Assembly: GCA_963971405.1 (NCBI GenBank)
Contig: OZ020486.1
Span: forward strand, 24,141,419 to 24,205,418
Direction of reading: 5' to 3'
DNA: 64,000 bases
DNA from: Psococerastis gibbosa
Taxonomy: Eukaryota; Arthropoda; Insecta; Psocodea; Psocidae
Shown here: piece after piece, positions 13,028-23,201 of the stretch
Layout: each line of letters begins with the position of its first letter
Numbering within the stretch: the first letter of the stretch is position 1
Program-made: the position numbers and the translations under genes
Notes under the pieces: generated by a model
The model's database searches: none
Seen by the model: the letters and a program-made list of their open reading frames with translations, nothing else
Told to the model about the DNA's origin: nothing

Positions 13028-13128
13028 GGCGGGGTCTCCATTGACGTGGTAGCAGACATTTAAGACTTATTAATGATATCTGCTACGTCGATGTCATTCT
13101 GCAATACGAAGGCAATGGAAACCCCGCC
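13028..13128. mobile_element. Harbinger-like MITE, 101 bp deletion form
   Basis: The termini GGCGGGGTCTCC and GGAAACCCCGCC are inverted and flanked on both sides by TAA, a perfect 3-bp duplication. The inner arms retain GACGTGGTAGCAGACATT. It is a short derivative of the 395-bp elements. Confidence 0.8.
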
Positions 13129-13131
13129 TAA

Positions 13132-13818
13132 ACTATACAAGATATCGACCTGAATGTTGTTCAGGTGATACCCAATGAATATCTTCACAGGTGGTTTTAA
13201 AAAATATTCATTTATATTAACGCGTTTTATTAATAAAAATTAATAACTGATGACGTCGAGAGCTCAATTTGTACGTTTTCGTGAATTGACGGGAAAACCG
13301 TTCATTTTACGCGAAATATACTTTGCTTACAAAATATGGACCATTAAATTTCCCTTCAAATTACTATACTTTGAAATTCGGGGGGTGACTGGCTGAGGAA
13401 ATTGCGCTCGTATTTGAGAATAAGTAGTTTTCCGAGTCGAGCGCACCGACCGAGCTCTGTTTCTCCTGACTTACGCAGGTACCGGTCTAAATAGTTTTTT
13501 CTGATGATACCCAACCTGGAACTAGGAAGCCTCCGGACTAATGAATATAACACTTACTAAAGGAAATAAGCGAAATAGGAATTACGAATTGTTTCTCAAG
13601 AGAATAGCTGCTCGTTGTTGCATATGTTATACGTTTTTTGGACCCACCAAGACAATCAGTTAAATATCGTCTACTTTGGATCGGGTTAGTTTTAATTCCA
13701 TATTTACATGGTTTAAAATTTAATTGATACCCCGCGTAAGTTGTTATTTTACGTTGGTGCTAGGCCTGCTGGTGGGGGAGGAAACGGTGCCAGCTATGAT
13801 GAAGATGACAAAATCCAA
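13132..13818. other. Non-coding DNA, nothing recognised
   Basis: No recognisable gene or repeat. Confidence 0.4.
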
Positions 13819-13876
13819 AGCCGCTTATTCCACCGATGTCAATAGTGAACTATTGACGTCGGTGGAATATGCGCCT
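13819..13876. mobile_element. Minimal palindromic MITE
   Basis: A near-perfect hairpin: TATTCCACCGATGTCAATAG, a 4-base loop, then the complement ending in ATGCGCC. The outer sequence matches the short hairpin form at 11210-11351. Confidence 0.6.
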
Positions 13877-13917
13877 ATACAATTCTCAGTGTTCAATTGT
13901 TGTACCACGGTATTTTA

Positions 13918-14110
13918 ATGTTTTTTTTTTTTAATTGTGGTACAGGTGTTACCTATGTGCACTTAAGCCTATTGGCCATTGGGCCTATTGTGCCCACTAC
14001 GATACAACAAAGTATCTACATCACTTCCTCGAGGCCTATCTCCCTCAGGAGAGCCAGGACCTTGAGGGGGCTTAGAAGCAGTAGGTCTTTTACATGTAAC
14101 TGCAAGCTTC
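13918..14110 (-). mobile_element. 5'-truncated LINE 3' end with poly(A)
   Basis: In minus sense it ends ...GGTAACACCTGTACCACAATT followed by an A run (T run at 13919-13932 on the plus strand). It matches the 3' end of the element at 10385-11035. Only the last coding bits and the 3' UTR remain. Confidence 0.7.
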
Positions 14111-15637
14111 CCACTTTATATTTACTTATAGTACTTACTTATATGTACTTTCCCGCAGGCTTTTTCCTTTTCTTTCCTTTAAGGTTATGTTTTCGGGGAT
14201 GCTGAATCCGATTCTGTCACTTCCCACCAAATTTCGAGGCGGAACATTGCGAAGAATTAAAATTTTTTTTTTTTAATTCACGCCTCAACGCGGTTTTCCT
14301 TCTATGTGCCTTGAAAACATAGAAAATCGGAACCTTCCTGAAAATGGCTATTTTCCGTACGTATTTACGGGAATCATTCTAAAGTAAAAACGCAGTATCG
14401 TAAGTAGGTGCTAAATGCCTGATCTACAAATTTACAAGCTTCTATAAATTTGCAACCGCAGGATCATGCAGCTCGAGAGGATTTTAACGATGATGTAAAA
14501 CTTTTTCCATTTTCTAGAATTGCTTTTCTTCTCTTCAAATTTTATTAAGCCAGCATAAATAAGAAAAGGAAAAAGGTTTTTGCAGTCCATTTTTGGCAGT
14601 AGAACCAGCCATATAAACCCCTATATCTATCCAAAAGCAATGAATGGCTGAAGTTTTATTGGCCCTCATCCAATTCCGGATGTATAACAATTTACGTTGG
14701 CCAGTGGGATTTACCTTCACAAAATTTTCAAAATTTTAATTTTTATCCCTAAAGTATTACAGAAAGGAGAATTTTATTGATCGGTGATTGATAAATATTT
14801 GCGTTCGGATAGCAACATCACCTTTGTCAGACCAAAAGGAAGGCTTTGTGTATAAAACTGCCCATGAGACCAATTTCATAATCAATCATATTATTGTCAC
14901 TCAGTACTATTGACACGGATTGAACGATTCACTGGTGGCAGTGGACTTCGTCGTTCATTAATAATATTTAGACATGTTGTAGCTGCCAAATTACCTTTTT
15001 TCAGCAATAGGCGAACAATAGCTATACTGCTTTAACTACTGTTTTGGTTCTGTGACCAAATGGCCTATCTAAAAAGGACAAAGAGGAAATTTATGTTCAA
15101 ATTGCAGCCTATTTGGCCTCGTCGAAAAATGATGACGTTCTTACCCATATTCTGAGTGATTATTATTGTAGCCGTATTCATCAGAATACAGACAGGCGGG
15201 GCTAACCTGCATAACTCGCATATAGTAAAGTGGAAAAACTCAGTTAAAATGAAAATTAGAAGTGCAGAATCGGATAGTCGGTACCGGTATCGCATCACTG
15301 ATATTTTTTAATGTATCGTAACTAACAGCAACAATGATGAAAGGTTACTATCATGGTCTAAAATGAGCCTCTTCTCAATGAGAAGGCAGCCACTTGAAAC
15401 TTTGCAGTTGGATATTTACTTCCACCAGACTTCAGAACCACTTAAAGCGATGAGTCTTAATGTAATTTGACCGAGATGGAGGGGTAGTTAACAAGAAAAA
15501 CAGTCGAGCAAGTTTAGACGAATGAAGTGTCAGCAAGTCCAACGTCAAGAGAGCGGTGCTTAAGTACGGACCCAACTGAAATTAGGTGTTTTAAATTTGA
15601 ATTTTTTTATTTTTGGAACGTAATTTTTTTCCTTTTG
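14111..15637. other. Non-coding DNA, nothing recognised
   Basis: A short A/T hairpin lies near 14250-14285 (GAATTAAAATTTTTTTT..TTTAATTC). Otherwise no gene or shared repeat was seen. Confidence 0.4.
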
Positions 15638-15872
15638 ACTAGCGGGAAGGGTCCTCCAAAGCAACCGGCTACCATGGCTGCGCGGAAAAGTACTCGGCAA
15701 CTGTACCGTACCAGTGCCTAAAATGCGTCGTTATCAAAAATCTACGGAACTTTTCATTCACAAACTGCCCTTTAAACGTGAAATTGCACAGGATTTCAAG
15801 ACTGATTTGGGCTTCCTGAGCTCAGCAGTTATTGCCCTTCAAGAAGCTGATGAAGCTCTATGGTTTATTTCA
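15638..15872 (+). pseudogene. Histone H3 pseudogene, intronless and frameshifted
   Basis: Two frames in tandem read as histone H3. The first, from 15638, gives a degraded tail (TSGKGPPKQ, then AARKSTRQ) and stops at 15719. The second, from 15723, gives [20 protein letters not shown] and then [11 protein letters not shown] and [13 protein letters not shown] before a stop. H3 normally runs tail, then [20 protein letters not shown], then [23 protein letters not shown], then ALQEASEAYL. Here the [13 protein letters not shown] segment and the LVR of the middle are missing, and nothing after the first helices of the fold core remains. The lack of introns fits a retrocopy or a decayed replication-dependent H3 gene. 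It cannot make a histone. Confidence 0.85.
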
Positions 15873-17484
15873 GTGTAGGGCTAAGTACGGCCCCGCACTG
15901 GAAGAAAAAACTATGGGCTCGTCTGAACCTACCAATTCAGTTGTAGAATGATCGTCCACCACCCGGGTGAACTGGTCGTGGCAAATCTTTTTCGTGCAAA
16001 ATTAAGAGTCACGAAGCGCCAAGTTCCAACCACCCAAGGCCCTCCCCTGCGAAGCGGGCGGAGGCTTGTATACATATTACATTGATATATATATATAAAA
16101 CAAACCCTACTGGCAATGTAACTAATACTAGTATTATGTCATGATTGTAATAAAATGAATAATGTTTAAACTATACTCTGTAGGGTGTATCCCGCACGCC
16201 TCTACGAAGGCATGGGAGCCCTAATTGTATTTTTGTCTAATTATTGTATTTGTTGGAAATAAAGAATTGTTATTATTATATACTGTATGTGACAATTGCA
16301 CTTCTCTGTGGAAGAACGAAAACGTATCGTAACTCAGTGCACTGAGATCGAGATTGCCGACTCCTAACTAAGCAGAGAATTGGGGCAACATCGTTAGGAA
16401 CAACGATTGCTGAGTGGGACGATCACAGATCCCTCTCAAGAGCGACTCCTTTCATCCACCAGACAATCGAAATGAAGAAGAAAAGCTCTCCCATGCTTTC
16501 GGGTAAGGCAGACGAATTGTCTACCTACTATTTGAATGGATAGGAGGTTGATGCTCAGGTAAAAGCAAACTTTGTTGCAGCTAATAACCTTCATTACATG
16601 TCCAACCTCAATCAGAATTCGAAAAACTTGGTCGATTCAGCAATAAGTTATGGAATTTCAATAGGGTCGTTGACATGGCTTGGGACGAATGCCGTATGCA
16701 ATGAAGTGAAGCAAAAAAAATGACAATCCCATCCCAATTCTGTAATTTTCTCACGAAAGTCGCCGTACTTAATGCAATATAAACCAAAAAGTAATCTAAC
16801 TAAACCTTTATCGATTAAAAGAAACTGGCACACTCGGATTGTTCGCATTATTTCCAGAGCTGGTACAACTGATTTTGTAAACGGGTTCAAAATAAAAAGG
16901 CAATCCTCCAGGCGACGTAGCAGTGCTGCAGTCTGGAACGAAACAGAACCCCACAAATCCTCGTCCCTTCTATTTTCTATTTGGAGTTCCTAAACATAGC
17001 CTCAAATAGTTTTCCCGCACATCTGTTCCACCTTTAAATCCTCGCTCCACTTTCTAACAAGATTCCCCTTCGTGTTGGCCACTCTTGATGTTCTCCCCCG
17101 GTTTCGTCTTCCTGTCTTTTTTTTCACGCGTAATAAACAGTAGCCAGCTACAAATCTACAATGATTATATTCATAATGATGAGATCAAAATAAACTTCTA
17201 TATAATCACTTTATTCCTACAACAAATTAGCCGATTTATGGCTCCCAAGCTCTGCCTTACATGTACCATCAATAATTACAGTGGATAGGGATCATCAGCT
17301 TTACAAGTCCTCAGAACCATAGCCCGGAAATTCATGAACTCAAAAGGACACTCTGGTATTAGCATTCCCTTATTCATTATCAATAACATTTGGAGTAAGT
17401 CCCTAATGAGAGATTCTTACGACTAAAAAATGAACCGCTTTTGTAAGTGGCGGGAGTGACGGATTTCACGAAAAAGCAAACTAG
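15873..17484. other. Non-coding DNA, nothing recognised
   Basis: Includes a GC-rich patch near 16020-16070. Two opposite-strand frames at 16648-16993 overlap one another; neither has family features or splice signals that I can support. Confidence 0.4.
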
Positions 17485-17765
17485 CCAAGTTTCAAAAATA
17501 TATGCACTGTCCAAGTTTCAGAGCGAAATGAGCTCGAAACTGACTACGTGTCCTTTGATAAGTCATGCTTTCGCCTGTTTCATTGCGTCAATAGTAAGCT
17601 TGTCTCAGCTTGTCCATTATCGCTTATAGCCGGTGTAGGTTGTCATCGAGAACGTATACCCGTTTTCCAATGGCCAAACATTCCTACGGAAACAATACAA
17701 ATAATGTCCGAAATCCATGGTGTCGTTGGCATTGGACAAGGGACCTGGGTCCATAAAAAGTCATT
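17485..17765 (+). repeat. Dispersed repeat, family C, copy 2
   Basis: Collinear with copy 1: GATAAGTCATGCTTTCGCCTG, CAGCTTGTCCATTATCGCTT, GAGAACGTATACC, ACAAATAATGTCCGAAATCC and GTCGTTGGCATTGGAC. Confidence 0.65.
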
Positions 17766-18400
17766 AAAAAGAGTAATAATATAACCTCCCTATTACCGTA
17801 CCATTAAATTCTTTAAAAAAAATTTATGAAACATTTGCTCGGTGTTATACGACATCGTACAACATTCCGTGTAGGACTTACAGGGTTCACATGGAAACCT
17901 CGCCTTAATAAACAAATGAAATGAAAGACTAAATTTGGCCCAAATCCATTCACATCGTATCACTGTGACGGCTTCCAATTTACTTTCCATCAAAACATTT
18001 TAATGAAAAGCAGCCTCGAGAGTAAGTTTGCGATTCAGGAATAATAAATTTAATCTTGAAACTCACAAAATTACCGAAGAATCTGCTCTGGGAAACATGA
18101 GCTTTCTTCGTAGCCTCTTGCAACTAATCTTGCTATTTGGTAATCTTCTAAATTGAAACTGAATTCATTCCACAGTCCTAAAATTGGCAGCAAACTACTT
18201 AACTACCGTACCGTATTTCAACATGCATGTGAAAATAATAAACATTATTTATTATTATGTACGGTAACAGCGTCTTTAAGGCTGAGCAGTTCATGGTAAG
18301 CCTATTGCAATTAGTCATTCGTTCCCATATCGTACAATGACATTCGTAGACTCAAAACTCCTGCGAATGAGCAATTCCCATCAGGCAGTGCTGTGAAATA
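17766..18400. other. Non-coding DNA, nothing recognised
   Basis: No recognisable gene or repeat. Confidence 0.4.
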
Positions 18401-18672
18401 GGCGCCCATTCCACCGACCGGCTAGGGCTATTTACAGAAACGGTGACGTGGTAGCAGACATTCAAGACTTAGGCGGGGATTCCACCGACCTCGCATTGTC
18501 GCATATTAAGTACAAACATTTTCATAGATTTCTATAAAAAGAAAAATTCTAATTTCCTACAATGTCATTTGCATTCTGCAATGCGAGGTCGGTGGAAACG
18601 CCACCTAAGTCTTTAATGTCTGCTACCACGTCCCCGTTTTTGTAAATAGCCCTAGCCGGTCGGTGGAATAGC
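18401..18672. mobile_element. Harbinger-like MITE, intermediate length
   Basis: Arms CCATTCCACCGACCGGCTAG and its mirror CTAGCCGGTCGGTGGAAT frame a copy of the 395-bp family with part of the centre deleted. It keeps GTGGTAGCAGACATTCAAGA and the TTCATAGATTTCTATAAAAA core. The right tip is decayed. Confidence 0.75.
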
Positions 18673-19289
18673 GAAATAACACTAAGTAACCATACCCCAG
18701 ACCCGTGCCCCACAGTAGCTTAAATACCGAAGTTAAACCGTGTTATAAGCATTTTTATTTAATTTTTAACTAGCTCCTCGGTATTTGTGCCATGTTTCAT
18801 ATACTATAAATGTAATTTTTTAATATTTGACGATATTTACGTTTCATAGCATATTTCGCAATTATTTTTAACAACCTATAATTAAGATACCAAGATCCCA
18901 GCATGTAGGCTATAACTGTTATTAGTGTTGAAATCAGACGCGACATTTACTTTACTAAAAAAAAATACAAATACGGTATTAACATTCACAAAAAGTTACA
19001 TTAAGTCTGAACGACTTGTAAAAGACAAAAAACTAAAACATAAATAAGCCATTTTGTCGGATTGTTTCCAGGGCCCTTGACGAGGAACTTCCTGTGGGAG
19101 TGCGCTCAGTAAAAGGCGGGAAACTTTGAATTTAAATTTAATTTTTATTAATAAGTTTTGACCTATCTATATTTATTTTTCAATTAGGTTTATTTTAAAG
19201 TAAAATTAGGTATTGCGTGTTTTACCATTATATTGGTATGTTCCTCGTTGGGCTGTTGGATAAGCATATATAAGTTCCGTTATACGGGG
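18673..19289. other. Non-coding DNA, nothing recognised
   Basis: No recognisable gene or repeat. Confidence 0.4.
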
Positions 19290-19915
19290 AGGGGGACTCG
19301 TACCTGTACTAGGTTAAGGCTGAGTGTTCAAAATGTTTTGTAAACAAGAAATTTTGCTGATTTTTTGACGAAAATAATTTATTGCTCATTCCACAGATAC
19401 AAAGATAACAAAGTGAACAGATAAAAAACTCATAAAAAATCCAAGTTATCGCAGGAAGTTTATATTTTCTGAACTGAAATATTATTACCTTAAAAAAATT
19501 GGATAAATAGCCTAAAACCTATTTTGTAGAACAGTTGTAAATCTGTAAGGGAAATAGGCAGCTTTCACAGAAAACTCGTATTTTTTAAGATTTGTTCATC
19601 TGTTCCCTTTTATATCTTTGTGGGTGTTGAACGAGCAATTAATTAATTTCGTCCAAAAAGTACGATAATTTCTTGTTTACAAAACATTTTGATCACTCAG
19701 CCTTAAGTCATGCTTTCGCCTGTTTCGGTGCGTTAATGGTAAGCTTGTCTCAGCTTGTCCATTATCGCTTGTAGCCGGTACAGGTTGACATCGAGAACGT
19801 ATACCATTTTTGCAACTAGCCCATAATTCATAGGGGAACAATACAAATAATGTCCTAAATCCCATTGGAGAAGGGACCTATATAAGTAGACCTGGGTTCA
19901 AAAAAAGTCATTTAA
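19290..19915 (+). repeat. Dispersed repeat, family C, copy 3, split by a MITE
   Basis: The left fragment (about 19290-19317, ending CTGTACTAGGTTAA) and the right fragment (from 19703, TTAAGTCATGCTTTCGCC) rejoin to give the uninterrupted CTGTACTTGGTTAAGTCATG seen in copy 1. The interruption is the element at 19318-19702. Confidence 0.75.
19318..19702. mobile_element. TTAA-flanked MITE (385 bp)
   Basis: Inverted arms of about 100 bp begin GGCTGAGTG(T/A)TCAAAATGTT on each strand. TTAA stands on both sides (19314-19317 and 19703-19706), the usual duplication of piggyBac-type transposases, although the termini do not show the CCC start of classical piggyBac. It has no coding capacity. A decayed relative lies at about 56530-56955. 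Confidence 0.8.
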
Positions 19916-20642
19916 AAAAACATTATAGGGCAGATGAATGCGCCGATTCTACAATTAACAACGAAGTTTATAGAGGAAAGATATGGAGAATAGCTGTTGT
20001 GGCTACTGCTGATCAGTGTAAATGTAAAAATTGTTTTCAATACACATATTATTATTATTATTATTATTATATATAGAGTAGTATGTAGTACTTTATCGAT
20101 CGTATTGTAGGTAGTTGGGTTAGTAGGGAAGTAGGCTCAATATTTGTGCTATTACGTTTCACTTGTGCCCTCCATTAAGTCTTACACACTATTAGACTAC
20201 ACAATTAGAATTTGCTAACAAAAACAAAAGAAGGAGAAATAAATTTACCAGGACATTTGTTCACTCGAAGTTAAGTTAATTGGTCTCCGTGAGCCGGAAT
20301 TTTCAAGAGTAAGGCAAGTAATTACAGAGTCTCTAGCCGTAGGGACAGCAGCTATGCCCTTTCCAAAAAGCAGGAGCTAACGAGCCCGTCCTCAAGCCAT
20401 CTGCCCCACGGCCACGCTCCATTATTCATGATCGGGAGTTAGGTGAGATCCATGTGTTTACTTTGCATTTAACGATCTGGATTGCACAGGTCTCTCGTTT
20501 ACCAAGTCCATTACAGAATAAGCAAAAGCACCATTAACTACCATCGTCCTTTCAGAGTTTTGACACATTCACCCCCATAGTAATGATAGGGTATTTCTCT
20601 GTCCCCTGGGGCCTACTATACCGTTTCAGTCCAGTTTTTTAG

Positions 20643-20832
20643 CGACTTGGCAAGGTGGTAGCGTGCTTGTACTTGTGTGAGACTCCTTGCAAACGGGAAC
20701 GTGTCGTAACTAGACTCATTAGTACCCATTAGGTTACTCAGTGAGGCGATTGAAGAGGTTAATTGGATACATTCATTGAATTGTTTGTACGCGGTTAATC
20801 TTCGAAAAATAAAAATAAATACAAATACAAAA
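20643..20832 (+). repeat. Dispersed short repeat, family A, copy 2
   Basis: It starts GGCAAGGTGGTAGCGTGCTT, contains GGCGATTGAAGAGGTTAATT and ends in an A-rich (AAAAT)n tail. Confidence 0.6.
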
Positions 20833-20834
20833 AT

Positions 20835-21352
20835 CCCTTTCGGCTCTGGCCGATCAGGTGTAAGGAGATTCCGCAGACCCTAATTTTCCTCTGCGCTACC
20901 TACACTATGCATGTAATTAAAAAAAATGCTTCATTATTTTCTCGGTCACAACATCAACCCACAAAACAATCTTGTGTTCCAAACAATGAAGGCAATGAAC
21001 TTTTCCTTATCAAATTATTTTCACTTTGACTGGATGTCATCTTGAAATCGTTGATTTGTCGTAAAAAGTTTACCATTATCGTAGATAATAACAAGGGCTT
21101 TCAGTCAGATTTTGCTTGATTCCCCTGCGACCAATATTAACTGAGATATGAATTGTATACGGTTTTAATCGGCCGCCATCTCGTAACTAAATAGTGGATC
21201 TAGCTGGTTAACGAACTCGATCAAGACATTTGTATGATCAATTTTTGTGCCAAAATACATCAAAATCGGATAATATCTACGGAAGTTAGAGTGTTTCCTA
21301 AAATCGATATACCGTACATACATACATGCATACCTACATACATGCATACATA
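20835..21352. repeat. Host repeat D, left half (Polinton target)
   Basis: This stretch aligns, inverted, with about 59826-60335. Shared blocks are GGCCGATCAGGTGTA, AAATCGTTGATTTGTCGTAA, ATCTAGCTGGTTAACGAACT and CGATCAAGACATTTGT. It ends in a CATA/CATG microsatellite, inside which the Polinton inserted. The matching right half is 34989-35115. Confidence 0.8.
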
Positions 21353-21358
21353 CATACA
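21353..21358. other. Polinton target-site duplication, left
   Basis: CATACA immediately precedes the terminal AG of the element and is repeated directly after the terminal CT at 34989-34994. Six-bp duplications are the rule for Polinton integrases. Confidence 0.85.
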
Positions 21359-21371
21359 AGTAGATATAAAA

Positions 21372-21863
21372 GGGGGTTCCTGGGACACTTTTAGGCCACT
21401 CTTGCTTTTTACCTCCGGGCATGGGGGTTCCTGGGACACTTTTAGGCCACTCTTGCTTTTTACCTCCGGGCATCATTATTGTTCTAATTGTACATTGTCA
21501 GCCTCCGGCTATCACTTATTTTATACTACTTCTATGCTAACCTTGTAGCCTATAAAACCACAACACATCATATCACAGGGGGTTTCTGGGACACTTTTAG
21601 GCCACTCTTGCTTTTTACCTCCGGGCATCATTTATGTTCTTATTGTACGTTGTCAGCCTCCGGCTATCAATTATTTTATACTACTTATATGCTAACCTTG
21701 TAGCCTATAAAACCACAACACATCATATCACAGGGGGTTTCTGGGACACTTTTAGGCCACTCTTGCTTTCTACCTCCGGGCATCATTATTGTTCTTATTC
21801 TACGTTGTCAGCCTCCGGCTACCACTTATTTTATACTATACTTATATGCTAACCTTGTAGCCT
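21372..21863 (+). repeat. Tandem 154-155 bp units in the left end
   Basis: A 52-bp partial unit (GGGGGTTCCTGGGACACTTT to GGGCAT) is followed by units starting at 21424, 21578 and 21733. Each contains CTTGCTTTTTACCTCCGGGC, a CAGCCTCCGGCTA palindrome-like motif and GCTAACCTTGTAGCC. The right end has only the partial unit, one full unit and part of a third. Confidence 0.85.
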
Positions 21864-21957
21864 TTCTTCTTCTTCCCTTCTCTTCTTCTTCTTCTTCTTC
21901 TTCACACAGTGTAAGGGGGTCGCCCCCTCCTGTTATCGGACATCATTCTCATTGTTT
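21864..21957. repeat. CTT microsatellite and SINE target site
   Basis: A pyrimidine CTT run is followed by GTAAGGGGGTCGCCCCCTCC, a small GC hairpin, and the SINE target CATTCTCATTGTTT (21944-21957). After the SINE the same tetradecamer and another CTT run continue. Confidence 0.75.
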
Positions 21958-22171
21958 AAATAAATAAATAAATAAGGACTTTTTGTTCTATTACTAAGCC
22001 AACCTAGCGGAGTTAGGGCTATAAAGCCCTCTCTTACACTCAACTAGGAAGGCCCGGGACCGCCTGCTTTACATGCCCTCCGAAGCATGACCAGAAAATG
22101 TAGCAAGTGTAGGACTCGAACCAACAACCTTTCGGGTGAAAGTTGGAGTCCGTACCACCACTCTACATGTC
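21958..22171 (-). mobile_element. tRNA-derived SINE inserted in the Polinton left arm
   Basis: In minus sense: an A-box-like GTAGAGTGGTGGTACGG, the B box GGTTCGAGTCC, a conserved body (CGGAGGGCATGTAAAGCAGG; GGCTTTATAGCCCTAACTCC) and an (ATTT)n-type tail. It is bounded by a perfect 14-bp duplication, CATTCTCATTGTTT, at 21944-21957 and 22172-22185. Other copies in the window lie at 7450, 12738, 39681, 42205, 44727 and 46537. The insertion postdates the ancestral symmetrical repeat, because the right arm lacks it. Confidence 0.92.
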
Positions 22172-22492
22172 CATTCTCATTGTTTCTTCTTCTTCTTCAC
22201 GTAGCCTACATACCATATTTCGGGCGATTTCGCCTCCGCAATGATTATTTATTTGATTTACATCATTTCATAGTCTATGATTAAGATAATCTTTCACCTT
22301 CACCATTATTATTGAAGTAATAGTATGTTTCTTTCAACCATTGGTTTTTAATAATCATTATCTAATTATAAGCTTAAAACTAGTTATGTAATTAATAAAA
22401 CAAAAACAGAAATATTTAAAGAAATTATTCATATATTTACATTTCATATTATTGGTGTAGTTAACATAATACTTCAGTACATAATGAAATCT

Positions 22493-22798
22493 TCATTCTA
22501 GGATCTGTATGTTGACACTATTTTTTCCCCTATGGCTTGGAACGATGAGATACATCTCAGCTCCTGGAGTGACTTTGCTTCCTTGAAAGGCTGACAGGTA
22601 TAGTTGAGGTATAAAACACTCCACAACTTCTTTTTCCGGTCCTCGCAGTATCACTTTCACAGCTGGCCCATATTCTGTTTTGTCTATCTGCACTATTTTC
22701 AGTATTTGGTACTTAGCTCCAATCACCAGTTTTCGCATTGACATGGTGGGCCCGGCTTCTTGGTTGATGGCATTAACTTTATCACATAGAGATGCCAT
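22493..22798 (-). CDS. Small OB-fold-like Polinton protein (101 aa)
   Basis: A complete 101-residue frame starts at the ATG at 22798. The middle (residues about 25-85: YQILKIVQIDKTEYGPAVKV, then ECFIPQLYLSAF) has the alternating hydrophobic/charged strands and the Tyr-Gly-x-x-x-x-V turn of small OB-fold nucleic-acid-binding proteins. Similar short proteins occur in other Polintons, which is why a single-strand DNA-binding role in replication is plausible. That is inference; no catalytic residues are expected. The gene lies in the inner part of the left terminal repeat. Its leader and first codons are repeated at the right end (34591-34638), where the body is gone. Its leader is also shared with the polymerase gene. 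Confidence 0.6.
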   Translation of the reverse strand: MASLCDKVNAINQEAGPTMSMRKLVIGAKYQILKIVQIDKTEYGPAVKVILRGPEKEVVECFIPQLYLSAFQGSKVTPGAEMYLIVPSHRGKNSVNIQILE

Positions 22799-22880
22799 GT
22801 TCTAAGATTACACAAATTCACTTGTAAAGTTGGCGTAGTATTACTTGAATGAAGGTTTGGTCTCAACTAAGCCCCTCAAC
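22799..22880 (-). promoter_or_regulatory. Shared leader/promoter module, copy 1 (OB-like gene)
   Basis: The 80 bp upstream of the OB-like ATG (plus strand: ACACAAATTCACTTGTAAAG then TATTACTTGAATGAAGGTTT) recur upstream of the polymerase ATG at 34292-34368 in the same sense. They recur again, inverted, at the right end (34527-34590). Conservation in front of two different genes suggests a common promoter and 5' leader. Confidence 0.6.
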
Positions 22881-23201
22881 TGAGATGAGGGTGTATATCA
22901 GGTAAAATCATGTTGTGAGGGCCACAGCCGGAGGGGGATAGTTAAGTAATTTCTCCATTGCACCATATTTGTTAATGTAGGAATCGTTTCTTAATGTTGA
23001 TCTCTCATACACATCGGTGTATTATAGGCAGCTTACAACCTTAAATCAAATGACTGATTTGTCCTTCTGTACCTAAGGCACTACATTTATGGTACCCCAC
23101 CTAGTTCTAAATCGATTGTGTCTCATTATCTCTCTTTAATGACCATAATTAACCGGGTTGTATATGTAACATGTGTGAAATAGCATCAGTTGCAATTGAA
23201 A
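22881..23201. other. Polinton intergenic spacer
   Basis: Divergent spacer between the OB-like gene (-) and the first unknown gene (+). It contains a short ACAGCCGGAGG motif resembling the CAGCCTCCGGCT piece of the terminal repeat. No gene was recognised. Confidence 0.5.

Larger units (their letters stand above)
21359..22872 (+). repeat. Left terminal inverted repeat, long form
   Basis: The outer 295 bp match the right end exactly as far as I can see. Further inward the arm matches the right end in two more blocks: 22201-22274 (with 34621-34693) and about 22750-22872 (with about 34527-34620). Between these blocks the left arm has sequence the right arm lacks: 21654-22200 and 22275 to about 22750. 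The ancestral repeat was therefore roughly 1.0-1.5 kb and contained the OB-like gene. Confidence 0.8.

Noticed and set aside
21165..21852. Several overlapping 70-104 codon frames in the Polinton left end and its flank
   Set aside because: They are translations of the tandem 155-bp units and of the CATA microsatellite, open on both strands without conserved domains.
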